Origin: Mariprofundaceae bacterium
GTDB taxonomy: Bacteria; Pseudomonadota; Zetaproteobacteria; Mariprofundales; Mariprofundaceae
Reading direction: 5' to 3'
Assembly: GCA_027035825.1 (NCBI GenBank)
Contig: JALVTX010000228.1
Span: 1-25,369, forward strand
Length of the DNA: 25,369 nucleotides
This document shows, piece after piece, positions 15,932 to 23,551 of this stretch. The first letter of the stretch is position 1. The number at the start of each line of letters is the position of its first letter. The translations under genes and the position numbers were made by a program. Below the pieces are notes generated by a model, which was not told the DNA's origin, searched no databases, and saw only the letters and a list, made by a program, of their open reading frames with translations.

Positions 15932-16230
15932 GGGCATCTCTGAACAATCCGGCATGGCCGCGACAGCGGCCTTGCGGGATGGGATGCAAGGCGCGAGGTG
16001 CGGCGCATGGTGGTTCCATGCGCAAGCCGAGCAACGCCGCAGACCGCCCGAGCCTTGCGTTCAAGGCCCTGTCCCGAAGGGTTGCGCGCCCCATCCATGC
16101 GCACGAATGCCGCCCTCGCGGCGTCAGGCTCCCTGGCATCGTGGCCACGGCCACGACCGGCGTCGCGCACCGAACGATCATCGCGATTGGATGCGCAACG
16201 CGGCTCATGGCGGGCTGTTCAGAGATGCCC
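15932..16230. mobile_element. MITE-like element of about 300 bp with 15-bp terminal inverted repeats
   Basis: This stretch has no believable gene. It is bounded by perfect inverted repeats: GGGCATCTCTGAACA at 15932-15946 and its complement TGTTCAGAGATGCCC at 16216-16230, with weaker similarity inward for about ten more bases. Inside are inverted repeats able to form hairpins at 15969-15992 (7-bp stem), 16003-16023 (8-bp stem), 16052-16067 (6-bp), 16109-16122 (5-bp) and 16139-16156 (7-bp). Short open frames cross it in several phases but lack start signals and protein character. No clear target-site duplication is visible (GTCG left, TAGC right). I read it as a non-autonomous transposon or repeat; the parent IS is not known to me. 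Confidence 0.68.
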
Positions 16231-16234
16231 TAGC

Positions 16235-16816
16235 ATGCGCGGCATGAACGAAGCCGCCCGGGAATCGTGGTATGCGCGACTGGAAAACTGGTTCGCCACG
16301 CACCGCATCCTGGCCACCGCGCCGGTGGCCGTACTGCTGGTGGCGCTGGCCCGGCCAACGCCCTCGCTGCTGATCGCGGGCGGCTTCCTGGTCGTGCTGG
16401 GCGAGTCGCTGCGCATCTGGGCCTCGGGCCACATCGACAAGAACGCCCGCCTGGCCACGGCCGGGCCTTACGCCCACACGCGCAACCCGCTCTATGTCGC
16501 CAACCTCGTGCTGCTCGCGGGATTTTGCGTGATGTCCGGCAACCCGTGGGTGGCGGTGCTGGCGCTGGCCGCGTTCGCCATGATCTACCGCCCCGTCATC
16601 CGCGAGGAAGCGCGGCACATGGTGCGCCTGTTCGGCGACGAATACCGCCAGTGGGCCGCCGAGGTGCCGCTGTTCTTCCCTCGGCTAACGTGCGCGCCGC
16701 ACCGTCAGGGTGGATTTTCGTGGAACCTGGTCGTCAAGCACCGGGAGCATCGCAACGCCGCGGCCTTCCTGGGCGGCATCCTGCTGTTCTACCTCGTCTG
16801 GCGACTGCGAGGCTGA
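16235..16816 (+). CDS. ICMT/PEMT-like membrane methyltransferase
   Basis: The 193-residue product has three to four hydrophobic segments and the signature of the isoprenylcysteine carboxyl methyltransferase/phospholipid methyltransferase superfamily. That signature is the SAM-binding loop GPYAHTRNPLYVANLVLLAG and the C-terminal IREEARHMVRLFGDEYRQWA. Such enzymes methylate lipid-linked or membrane substrates; the bacterial substrates are mostly unknown. Within an LPS block it may act on a lipid or lipid-linked sugar (inference). ATG 16235 is 5 bases after the right repeat of the MITE-like element; ATG 16244 is an equally possible start. There is no good Shine-Dalgarno, so any promoter or leader must lie largely in the element. 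Confidence 0.83.
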   Translation: MRGMNEAARESWYARLENWFATHRILATAPVAVLLVALARPTPSLLIAGGFLVVLGESLRIWASGHIDKNARLATAGPYAHTRNPLYVANLVLLAGFCVMSGNPWVAVLALAAFAMIYRPVIREEARHMVRLFGDEYRQWAAEVPLFFPRLTCAPHRQGGFSWNLVVKHREHRNAAAFLGGILLFYLVWRLRG

Positions 16817-16817
16817 C

Positions 16818-17882
16818 ATCCGCGCGCTGATCGTCGTTTGTCGCTACCTGGGCGACGTCCTGCTGGCCACGCCGCTCGCCCGCGCCCTCCAGGCCGCCGG
16901 GCACGAGGCGGACTGGCTGGTGGCCAGCGGAACCGAATCCCTGCTGGAAGAGCAGCCCTTCGCGCGCCAGGTGCACACGGTGAGCGCCGACATGCCGTGG
17001 CGGGCGCAGTGGAGCCTGGGCATGCGGCTGCGCCGTCAATATGACGCCGCCTTCGTGCTCACCGCCTCCGACCGGCCCATGGCGCTGGCCCGCATCGCGG
17101 CCCCCGAGATTCACGCCCTGATACCCGCCAACGGCTGGCAATATGCCTGGAAGCGCCGCCTCGCCCGGCGCTGGATTCCCTACGAAACCGCAGAGCACAT
17201 GGTCTGGCGCGCCATGCGGCTGGCCGGCGGCGCGAACCTGCCGCTCGTGCCCCGCGCCGGCCTGGAATGGACGAACGAGGACGAAAGCGCCGTGCGAGCG
17301 GCCCTGCCGTGGGATGCCGACGCGCCCTTCGCCCACGTTCACCCCTTCGCGCGCTGGCGCTACAAGTGGTGGCCGCGCGAGCGCTGGCGCGAGCTGATGC
17401 AACGGATGACGGACACGGGACTGCGCGTGGTCGTCACTGCGGCGCCAGGCGAGCGGGAGGCCGCCGAAGCCTTGGTGGAAGGCCTGGGAGACGGCGTTCG
17501 CGTGCTCGCCGGGCGGCTGAACTGGCGGCAGCTTGCCTGCCTGTCTCGCCTCGCCCGCGTCTATGTGGGGCTGGACACGGCCAACACGCACCTGGCCGCC
17601 GGCGCCGGCGCGCGCGTGGTGGCGCTCTACGGCCCCACCGATCCGCGCATCTGGGGCCCTTGGCCCGTCGTCTTCGGCGGCGCCGCTCCCTGGCGCGCCA
17701 GCGCTCCGGACGGCATCCAGCGCCAGCGGCGCATCTCGCTGCTTCAGGGCGCGCAGGCTTGCGTGCCCTGCCAGCTCGAAGGATGCGAGCGCCGGCCCGA
17801 CAGCGACGCCGAATGCCTGTCCGGCATGAGCGTGGATCGCGTGTGGAACGAGGTGTTGCGTCACTTGGAGGCGCGGGCATGA
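16818..17882 (+). CDS. Third GT9 (heptosyltransferase-like) glycosyltransferase, apparent ATC start
   Basis: The protein reads RALIVVCRYLGDVLLATPLA at its N-terminus, then AHVHPFARWRYKWWPRERW and the donor-site VGLDTANTHLAAGAGARVVA, LYGPTDPRIWG, with a Cys-rich tail (ACVPCQLEGCE). This is a GT9 enzyme of the WaaQ/heptosyltransferase III type, likely adding a core heptose. No ATG, GTG or TTG lies between the previous stop (16814-16816) and the conserved first strand. ATC 16818 sits exactly where the start is expected and has GAGG at 16809-16812, 5 bases upstream; CTG 16827 is an alternative. GTG 16710 would add 36 unconserved residues inside the previous gene. Confidence 0.85.
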   Translation: MRALIVVCRYLGDVLLATPLARALQAAGHEADWLVASGTESLLEEQPFARQVHTVSADMPWRAQWSLGMRLRRQYDAAFVLTASDRPMALARIAAPEIHALIPANGWQYAWKRRLARRWIPYETAEHMVWRAMRLAGGANLPLVPRAGLEWTNEDESAVRAALPWDADAPFAHVHPFARWRYKWWPRERWRELMQRMTDTGLRVVVTAAPGEREAAEALVEGLGDGVRVLAGRLNWRQLACLSRLARVYVGLDTANTHLAAGAGARVVALYGPTDPRIWGPWPVVFGGAAPWRASAPDGIQRQRRISLLQGAQACVPCQLEGCERRPDSDAECLSGMSVDRVWNEVLRHLEARA

Positions 17883-19138
17883 AGCGGAGCATCGCACGCA
17901 TGCAAGACATGCTCGCGCGCGCCTGCCCGCCGCTGCTCATGCTGGCCGCGCTCGCGTATCCCTTCTCGGTGGCGGCGGCCAACGCGGCGCTGGGCGCGCT
18001 GCTGGGGCTGGGCGTCGTTTCGGGCCGGTTCGCCGTCGGCGCGCGATGGCTGTGGCGAGCGCACCGGCCGCTGACGTTGGCCGCCTTGGTTTACCTTGCC
18101 TTGCTGCCCTTGGGGCTGCTCTGGAGCCCGGAGCCCGCATGGGGCGCACATCTCATGGCCCGGCAATGGTTCTGGTTCGTCATCCCGGTCATCGTCGCCT
18201 GCATCCGGCATCCGCGCGAACAACAACGCGTCTTCTTGGCATTAAGCGCGGGGCTCTCCGCGCACCTGCTGTTCTGCGTGGGCCAGATGCTGGGCTGGAT
18301 TCAGTTCGCCGCCGGCGGCTCCTCGGCCGACGATCCCACGGGCCACATCGGCCACATCGGCTTCGGCCTCGTGCATGGGCTGTGGGCCGCATGGCTCGTC
18401 CACTGGGGCATGCGCCGGCATGGCTGGAAGCGAGCCGCCGCATGGCTGGTCGCGTGCTGGGCCGTGGTCATGGTATTCATCGCCGCCGGCCGCAGCGGCT
18501 ACCTGGTGGTGACGGTGATTGCCGTCGTCATGGCCTGGCGTCTGCCCCCGTGGACAACCTGGCGCAAGGCGGCGCTGGCCGCCATGCTGTTGATCGCCAT
18601 TGGCGTAGGCCTGACAGCCAGCCACACGGCGCGCGAGCGACTGATCTGGACCTGGCAAGGATTTCAGGCGCTGGAGCATGGCGACTTCCGGCACGCCAAT
18701 GCGCGCTGGTCGCTCTGGTATGCCGCGATCCGCGCCTGGCGCGAGCACCCCTGGTTCGGCGTGGGAACAGGCGGCTTTCGTAGTCACGCGGCCGCCATCA
18801 AGCGCGCCCGGCCGGATTTGCTGTTCGGTGGCCCGGAACCTGCTCACCCTCATAACATGTATCTGCTGGCGCTGGTGCGCTGGGGGCCCGCAGGCTTGGC
18901 GGCGCTCCTGACCTGGCTGGGCCTGTGGATGCGCGCGGGATGGCGAGAGGACTGGCATGAAAGCGACGCCGGCCTGCTCGTCGCCCTGCCGGCCGTGGCG
19001 CTCGCCGCGCACGGGCTTTCGGCTCCAAGTCTGGAGGAGCATTTCCCCGGCGTGCTCGCCGCCATGCTCGCCGGCCTGGGTCTGGCCGCGAGAAAGGCGG
19101 CGATGACAAACGGCGACAAGGCGGAGGATTGCCGGTGA
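17879..19138 (+). CDS. O-antigen ligase/polymerase family membrane protein (WaaL/Wzy-like)
   Basis: This 419-residue protein is strongly hydrophobic with about ten membrane segments. It has the Wzy_C region: an Arg in FIAAGRSGYLVVTVIAVV, and a large periplasmic loop containing WSLWYAAIRAWREHPWFGVG and the His of PEPAHPHNMYLLALVRWGP. WaaL-type enzymes move glycan from undecaprenyl diphosphate to lipid A-core on the periplasmic side; Wzy polymerases share the fold. Its location among core glycosyltransferases favours ligase. It overlaps the GT9 gene by 4 bases (ATGA) and the next gene by 4 bases (GTGA). A 9-bp tandem repeat at 18341-18358 encodes a GHIGHIG stretch. Confidence 0.86.
   Translation: MKRSIARMQDMLARACPPLLMLAALAYPFSVAAANAALGALLGLGVVSGRFAVGARWLWRAHRPLTLAALVYLALLPLGLLWSPEPAWGAHLMARQWFWFVIPVIVACIRHPREQQRVFLALSAGLSAHLLFCVGQMLGWIQFAAGGSSADDPTGHIGHIGFGLVHGLWAAWLVHWGMRRHGWKRAAAWLVACWAVVMVFIAAGRSGYLVVTVIAVVMAWRLPPWTTWRKAALAAMLLIAIGVGLTASHTARERLIWTWQGFQALEHGDFRHANARWSLWYAAIRAWREHPWFGVGTGGFRSHAAAIKRARPDLLFGGPEPAHPHNMYLLALVRWGPAGLAALLTWLGLWMRAGWREDWHESDAGLLVALPAVALAAHGLSAPSLEEHFPGVLAAMLAGLGLAARKAAMTNGDKAEDCR
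18341..18358 (+). repeat. 9-bp tandem repeat inside the O-antigen ligase gene
   Basis: GGCCACATC occurs twice in direct succession (18341-18349 and 18350-18358) and encodes repeated Gly-His-Ile. It keeps the frame and lies in a non-membrane loop. It is short enough to be chance or slippage. Confidence 0.6.
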
Positions 19139-20742
19139 GCCCCGCCTTCGCCCGCGCCCTCGTCGCGCTCTGGTTTCTGGCCGCGCTGGCCACCCTGGGG
19201 CTCGCGCCGCTGTTCGACTACGACGAAACGGTCTATGCCCAGACGGCCCTGGACATGATGCGCCACCATGCCTGGCTCACGCCCGAGGCCAATGGCATGC
19301 CGTTCCACGAAAAGCCCGCCGTCATCTATTACCTGATGGACGCCAGTTTTCTGGTCTTCGGCCCCAGCGCCTTCGCCGCGCGGCTGCCCTCCACGCTGAT
19401 GACGCTGGCCACGGCCCTGCTTCTGGCCCGCGCCGGCCGCCGGCTGGGCGACGCCGCCATGGGCTGGATGGCGGCCGCCATCTTCCTGACCATGCTGGAA
19501 ACGGGCCTGCTGGGCCGCGCCGCCATTCTCGACCCGACGCTGAATCTCTGCATCGCGGGCGCGCTGCTTTACTATCTTGTCTGGAAGCGCGGCGGCAAGC
19601 CGGGCGACATGGCGCTGGCGGCGGCCTTCGCCGGCCTGGCCGTGAGCGTCAAGGGCCCGGTGGGCGTGGTCGTGCCGCTGATGGTCGCGGGTCTCGACCG
19701 CCTGCTGGACAAGCAACCCCGCCCGTGGCGGGACATCCCCTGGCGGATGGTCATCCCGGCCTTTCTCATCACCGCCGTGCCGTGGTACGCGGCGCAGGTG
19801 CTGACGCACAGCTGGAGCTTCCTGCGCGATTTCATCTGGGTGCACAACATCCAGCGCGCCATGCATCCCATGCAGGGGCATGGCGGCCGCTGGTTCTATT
19901 ATCTGCCGGTGTTCGCCATTTCCGTCATTCCGTGGCTGGCCTGGCTGCCGCGCGCCGCGCGCGATGGCTGGCAACAGCTACGGGCCAGCCGCGCCGAGGG
20001 CGCGCCGGCCGATCTGCCCCGGCTCTGCCTGGTCTGGATGGCATCGGTCATCGCGCTGTTTTCGCTGGCGCAAACCAAACTCCCGCACTACATCTCCAGC
20101 GTGTATCCAGCCACGGCGCTGCTCCTGGCCTGGAGCGCGCGCAAAGCCGCCACTTCCGGCCGCGCGGCCATGCTTTTCACGGCCGCGTTGGTCGCCCTGC
20201 CGGGGCTGGCGCTCTTTTCGCTGCCCTGGATATGGCCGCATCTGCCGGCCTTCGTGCATCATCCGCGCGCCTTGGCCATCGTCACCCAGCCGCTCTCGCC
20301 CGGCTGGCCCGTGGCCCTGACCGGCGGCGCGCTTGTCGCGGCCGCGCTTGTCGCGGCCAGGCTGCCCTCCAGGCGCGCGCTGTCGGGCGCGGCCGCGCTG
20401 GGCCTGGCCATGCAACTGGCGTTCTTCACCGCGCCGGGCATGTTCGCCGGCCGGCTCATCCAGGGGCCCGCCGCCCGCATCGCTGACGAAGCGCGCCGCC
20501 TGCCGCCCGACGCGCCGCTACTCTCCCTGCACCTGAACGCACCCTCCGTCTCCTTCGGCGCCGGGCGCAACTTCCGGATGGCGCAGGCGGATGAAATCGC
20601 GCGGCTGGCGGCGGCGGGCCAGCGCTTTGCCGTCTTCCTCCGCGCGGAACACCGGGCGGAGCTGGCCCGCGCCGTATCCCTGCCCGCGCCGCGCGTGAAC
20701 CAGGGCGGCTACCTGCTCTATGTGTTCGAGGGCAAGCGCTGA
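19135..20742 (+). CDS. ArnT/PMT-family membrane glycosyltransferase (GT83-like)
   Basis: This 535-residue multi-spanning protein has the PMT_2 signature. An acidic DYDETVYAQTALDMM follows the first membrane segment (Asp-Glu at residues 30-31, the likely catalytic site of the family). The same family features continue with FHEKPAVIYYLM, LTMLETGLLGRAAILDPTLN and ALAQTKLPHYISSVYPATAL-type sequence. Members move a sugar from polyprenyl phosphate to lipid A, core or protein on the periplasmic side; ArnT moves L-Ara4N. GTG 19135 has GGAGG at 19123-19127 (7-base spacer) and overlaps the ligase stop; TTG 19129 is unlikely. The next gene overlaps by one base and looks like its donor synthase. Confidence 0.89.
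   Translation: MSPAFARALVALWFLAALATLGLAPLFDYDETVYAQTALDMMRHHAWLTPEANGMPFHEKPAVIYYLMDASFLVFGPSAFAARLPSTLMTLATALLLARAGRRLGDAAMGWMAAAIFLTMLETGLLGRAAILDPTLNLCIAGALLYYLVWKRGGKPGDMALAAAFAGLAVSVKGPVGVVVPLMVAGLDRLLDKQPRPWRDIPWRMVIPAFLITAVPWYAAQVLTHSWSFLRDFIWVHNIQRAMHPMQGHGGRWFYYLPVFAISVIPWLAWLPRAARDGWQQLRASRAEGAPADLPRLCLVWMASVIALFSLAQTKLPHYISSVYPATALLLAWSARKAATSGRAAMLFTAALVALPGLALFSLPWIWPHLPAFVHHPRALAIVTQPLSPGWPVALTGGALVAAALVAARLPSRRALSGAAALGLAMQLAFFTAPGMFAGRLIQGPAARIADEARRLPPDAPLLSLHLNAPSVSFGAGRNFRMAQADEIARLAAAGQRFAVFLRAEHRAELARAVSLPAPRVNQGGYLLYVFEGKR
20329..20358 (+). repeat. Perfect 15-bp tandem duplication in the ArnT/PMT-like gene
   Basis: GCGCTTGTCGCGGCC is present twice without a gap (20329-20343 and 20344-20358). 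It adds five residues in frame (repeated ALVAA) inside a membrane segment. It is consistent with replication slippage and should leave the protein functional. Confidence 0.75.
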
Positions 20743-21467
20743 TGCGCCTGTCCGTCGTCATCCCTTGCTACAACGAGGAGCAGCGCCTGCCGCGCACGCT
20801 GGAATCCGCGCGCGCATGGCTGGAGCGGCATTTCCCGGACGATTTCGAGATGCTGCTCGTGGACGACGGCAGCACGGACGCCACCCCCGACATCGCGGCC
20901 GAGGCCGCCAGGGCGCACCCGGCCATCCGTCTGATCCGCCAGCCCGAGAACCGGGGCAAGGGGGCGGCCGTGCGCCGGGGGATGCTGGAGGCCCGGGGGG
21001 AAACGCGGCTGTTCATGGATGCCGATCACTCCACCCATGTGCGGGAAGTGGCCAAGGCCCTGCCGCTCATCGAGGCGGACGGGGCGGACATCGTCATCGC
21101 CTCGCGACAGCATCCAGACTCCGAAATCCCCGTTCGCCAATCCTGGCTGCGCGAGCACATGGGCAAGAGCTTCAACCTCCTGATGCGGCTGACGGTGGGT
21201 ATTCCGATGCGGGACACGCAATGCGGCTTCAAGGCGTTCAGCGCCAAAGCCTGCGAAGTCATCTTCCCCCTCCAGCGCATCGAGGGTTTCGGTTTCGACG
21301 TGGAGCTGCTCTACCTTGCGCGCCTGAAGGGCCTGACGGTGACGGAAATCCCGGTGCGATGGGCCAACGACGATCTCTCGCGCGTGCGCATGCTGATGGA
21401 CCCCGTTCGCATGTTCGCTGATCTTGTTCGCATCCGCCGCCTGCACCGGCGGGATCAGGGCCCCTAG
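20742..21467 (+). CDS. DPM1-type GT2, probable polyprenyl-phosphate sugar synthase
   Basis: The 241-residue protein carries the dolichol-phosphate mannosyltransferase-like pattern: LSVVIPCYNEEQRLPRTLES, LLVDDGSTDATPDIA, ENRGKGAAVRRGMLEARGE, the metal-binding LFMDADHSTHV, and RDTQCGFKAFSAKACE. It has no C-terminal membrane hairpin, so it resembles soluble DPM1 rather than ArnC. Such enzymes load a sugar onto polyprenyl phosphate in the cytoplasm. Its start overlaps the stop of the ArnT/PMT-like gene (TGATG), which supports a donor-synthase and transferase pair; the sugar is unknown. Its stop TAG 21465-21467 overlaps the stop of the convergent lptF-like gene. Confidence 0.89.
   Translation: MRLSVVIPCYNEEQRLPRTLESARAWLERHFPDDFEMLLVDDGSTDATPDIAAEAARAHPAIRLIRQPENRGKGAAVRRGMLEARGETRLFMDADHSTHVREVAKALPLIEADGADIVIASRQHPDSEIPVRQSWLREHMGKSFNLLMRLTVGIPMRDTQCGFKAFSAKACEVIFPLQRIEGFGFDVELLYLARLKGLTVTEIPVRWANDDLSRVRMLMDPVRMFADLVRIRRLHRRDQGP
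21464..21467. other. Convergent stop codons sharing one CTAG
   Basis: The + strand GT2 stop TAG (21465-21467) and the - strand lptF-like stop TAG (complement of 21464-21466) overlap in a single CTAG palindrome. There is no intergenic space and therefore no room for a terminator between the two operons outside coding sequence. Confidence 0.9.
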
Positions 21468-22624
21468 GCCCTGGCGCCCCTGCGCATGGACAGCCAGTGC
21501 ATCACGCGCTGGTGAATGAGATAGAACCATTCGCCGCCGGAACTCAGCCAGCCCGGCAGCGCGCCCATCTCCGCTCTTCGCCATAGCCAGACGCCGCCAA
21601 GCAACAGCGCCGCCTGCCCCGCCCACATGGCCAGCGGCGGCAGCACCCCCAGTTCCACCTGCCGGTGCAGCACCAATTGCGAGTTGTAGAGCAATATCAG
21701 CAAGCCGATGCCCATGAGCAGCGAACCCATCCGCCCGGCCCGCTTGGGCGCCAGCGACAGCGGCAGCGCGAACAGGCACAGCACCAGCACCGTCGTCGGC
21801 AGAATCAGGCGCCGGTGCCATTCGGCGCGGGCGTCCGGCGTCGGGTTCGCTTGCAGCCGGCGCCAGAGCTCCGATGGCGTCATCAGGATCACGTGATCGG
21901 TGGAACGCAGCGCCTTCACAGCCCCGAGCCCGGCAATCGGCATCTCCACGTCGTAGTTCCGGAAGGCCAGCACCCGCTGCTTGCCGCCGCGCCCTTCCAG
22001 CCTCGTGCCGTTCCACATCCGCAGGCGTACGCCGCCGGCCGCCGGCGCCAGCTCGGCCATCTCCGCCACGTAGAACACCGGCCCGCCGGCCCGGTTGTCC
22101 GACACCATGACCCCGTGATATCGGCCTTGTTTGTCCTTGCCCTCGACGTAGAAGGTAATCTGATCCACCTCGCGCGAGAACCGCCGTGGCGTGAACTCCG
22201 GCGCGCCCTTCAGGTGATAGATTTCATTGAGCACGTTGTTGAGCGCCAGTTGCCCCTTGGGCAGCCCGTCCATCGCCACCCACGCCAGCCCCAGATACAG
22301 CGCCGCGGCGGTCAGGATCAGGCTGCGGAAGATGCGCGCATACGACAGCCCCGCCGCCCGCAGCGCGTCCATCTCGCTGTTCTGTTGCAGGCCGGCCACC
22401 ACGTTCTGCATGGACAAAAAGAACGCGATGGGCACGGTGAGCAGGGAAAAATACGGCAGCACGAACACCATCATCTGCCCCAGCATCGCCCAGGGCGCGC
22501 CGCTTTCGGCCACCAGCGGCAGGTAACGCAAGGCCCGGCCGAGCAGCAGCACCCCGCACACCAGCGCCAACCCGCCCAGGAACGGCCCCAGCCACAGGCG
22601 GAACACGTATCGATCCAGAATCAT
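21464..22624 (-). CDS. lptF: LPS export ABC permease, LptF-like (YjgP/YjgQ family)
   Basis: LptF and LptG form the membrane part of the LptB2FG transporter that extracts LPS from the inner membrane. The 386-residue protein starts MILDRYVFRLWLGPFLGGLA. The family coupling-helix region NSEMDALRAAGLSYARIFRS lies near residue 100, followed by a periplasmic beta-jellyroll-like stretch (SREVDQITFYVEGKDKQGRY). The C-terminal membrane part is HRRLILPTTVLVLCLFALPL, SLAPKRAGRMGSLLMGIGLL. This C-terminal pattern favours LptF over LptG. It overlaps nagZ by 4 bases (ATGA). No lptG follows; the gene ends at the convergent GT2. Confidence 0.87.
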   Translation of the reverse strand: MILDRYVFRLWLGPFLGGLALVCGVLLLGRALRYLPLVAESGAPWAMLGQMMVFVLPYFSLLTVPIAFFLSMQNVVAGLQQNSEMDALRAAGLSYARIFRSLILTAAALYLGLAWVAMDGLPKGQLALNNVLNEIYHLKGAPEFTPRRFSREVDQITFYVEGKDKQGRYHGVMVSDNRAGGPVFYVAEMAELAPAAGGVRLRMWNGTRLEGRGGKQRVLAFRNYDVEMPIAGLGAVKALRSTDHVILMTPSELWRRLQANPTPDARAEWHRRLILPTTVLVLCLFALPLSLAPKRAGRMGSLLMGIGLLILLYNSQLVLHRQVELGVLPPLAMWAGQAALLLGGVWLWRRAEMGALPGWLSSGGEWFYLIHQRVMHWLSMRRGARA

Positions 22625-23541
22625 GCCGCCTCCAGCCATGCCCGGTAGGCCGCCTCCACGCCCGCCGGCTCGCACACCAGCAGCACGTCGCAGCCCGCCG
22701 CCACGGCCTTCGCCGCCACCTCCGGGATGCCCGCCGGCGCCGAACCTCCCGCTCCCGCCATGCACAAATCATCGCTCCAGACCGTGCCCGCGAACCCGAA
22801 ACGCTTCCGCAGCACCTCGCCAAGCCAGAAGCGGGACATGGTCGCCACCTCGCCATCATTCGAGCAGGCATAGCGCACGTGCGCCGTCATCACGTGCGCC
22901 AGCCGAACGCCCGATTCGCCCGCGATGAGACGCCGGAACGGCTCGGCCTCCGCCAGCACCGTCTCCAGCGGCGCGTCCACCGCGGGCACAGCCCGGTGGG
23001 AATCGGCGTCGGCCCGGCCGTGCCCCGGGAAATGCTTGCCCACGGCCGCGATGCCCGCCTCGGCCTGCCCGCGCGCGCAGGCCAAGCCCAGCCCGGCCAC
23101 GACGGCCGGATCATCGGCCCAGGCGCGCTCGCCGATGACAGCGTGCCCGCCCGGATGGAACACGTCCAGCACCGGCGCGCAATTGTGCGTGAAGCCCAAC
23201 TCCGCCAACGCCTGGCCGACCTCGCGGCTGTCCCGCCAGACCGCCTGCGTTGCCTGCTCCGGATCACGCCGGAACCATGCGCCATACTCCGCCGCCGGCT
23301 TGCGGCCCGCGAACGGCGGCCACGGCATCCGGCTCACGCGCCCGCCCTCCTCGTCAATCGCCGCCCACAGCTCGCGCCCGGCCGCCTCCCGCGCATCCGC
23401 CAGCAGCCACCGCACCTGTTCGGGCGAGCGGATGTTGCGGGCGAACAGCATCACGCCGAGCGGCGGCCGCGCCGTGAACCAGGCCCGTTCCCTCGCGGTC
23501 AGCTCCAGGCCGGCCAGGCCCACGACCATTCGTTCGATCAC
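22621..23541 (-). CDS. nagZ: Beta-N-acetylhexosaminidase NagZ (GH3)
   Basis: NagZ is a cytoplasmic enzyme that removes N-acetylglucosamine from anhydromuropeptides during peptidoglycan recycling. The 306-residue protein has the GH3 signature: LWAAIDEEGGRVSRMPWPPF, CAPVLDVFHPGGHAVIGERA, the catalytic loop GKHFPGHGRADADSH (residues ~168-182, including the Asp-His pair), and FAGTVWSDDLCMAGAG with the nucleophile Asp in SDDL. No signal peptide is present. The start is GTG 23541, 10 bases after the DppC-like stop; an ATG four codons downstream is an alternative. It is followed directly by the lptF-like gene with ATGA overlap. Confidence 0.94.
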   Translation of the reverse strand: MIERMVVGLAGLELTARERAWFTARPPLGVMLFARNIRSPEQVRWLLADAREAAGRELWAAIDEEGGRVSRMPWPPFAGRKPAAEYGAWFRRDPEQATQAVWRDSREVGQALAELGFTHNCAPVLDVFHPGGHAVIGERAWADDPAVVAGLGLACARGQAEAGIAAVGKHFPGHGRADADSHRAVPAVDAPLETVLAEAEPFRRLIAGESGVRLAHVMTAHVRYACSNDGEVATMSRFWLGEVLRKRFGFAGTVWSDDLCMAGAGGSAPAGIPEVAAKAVAAGCDVLLVCEPAGVEAAYRAWLEAA

Positions 23542-23551
23542 GGCCGCCCCA

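Noticed and set aside
16003..16023. The 8-bp stem-loop as a transcription terminator for the WaaE-like gene
   Set aside because: No T tract follows the stem, and it is one of several similar hairpins inside the element.
15928..16234. Target-site duplication flanking the inverted-repeat element
   Set aside because: The flanks (GTCG on the left, TAGC on the right) do not match, so no duplication is claimed.
15954..16247. Several overlapping short open frames across the gene-free stretch
   Set aside because: They overlap in different phases, have no ribosome-binding sites or protein-like composition, and are explained by the inverted-repeat element.
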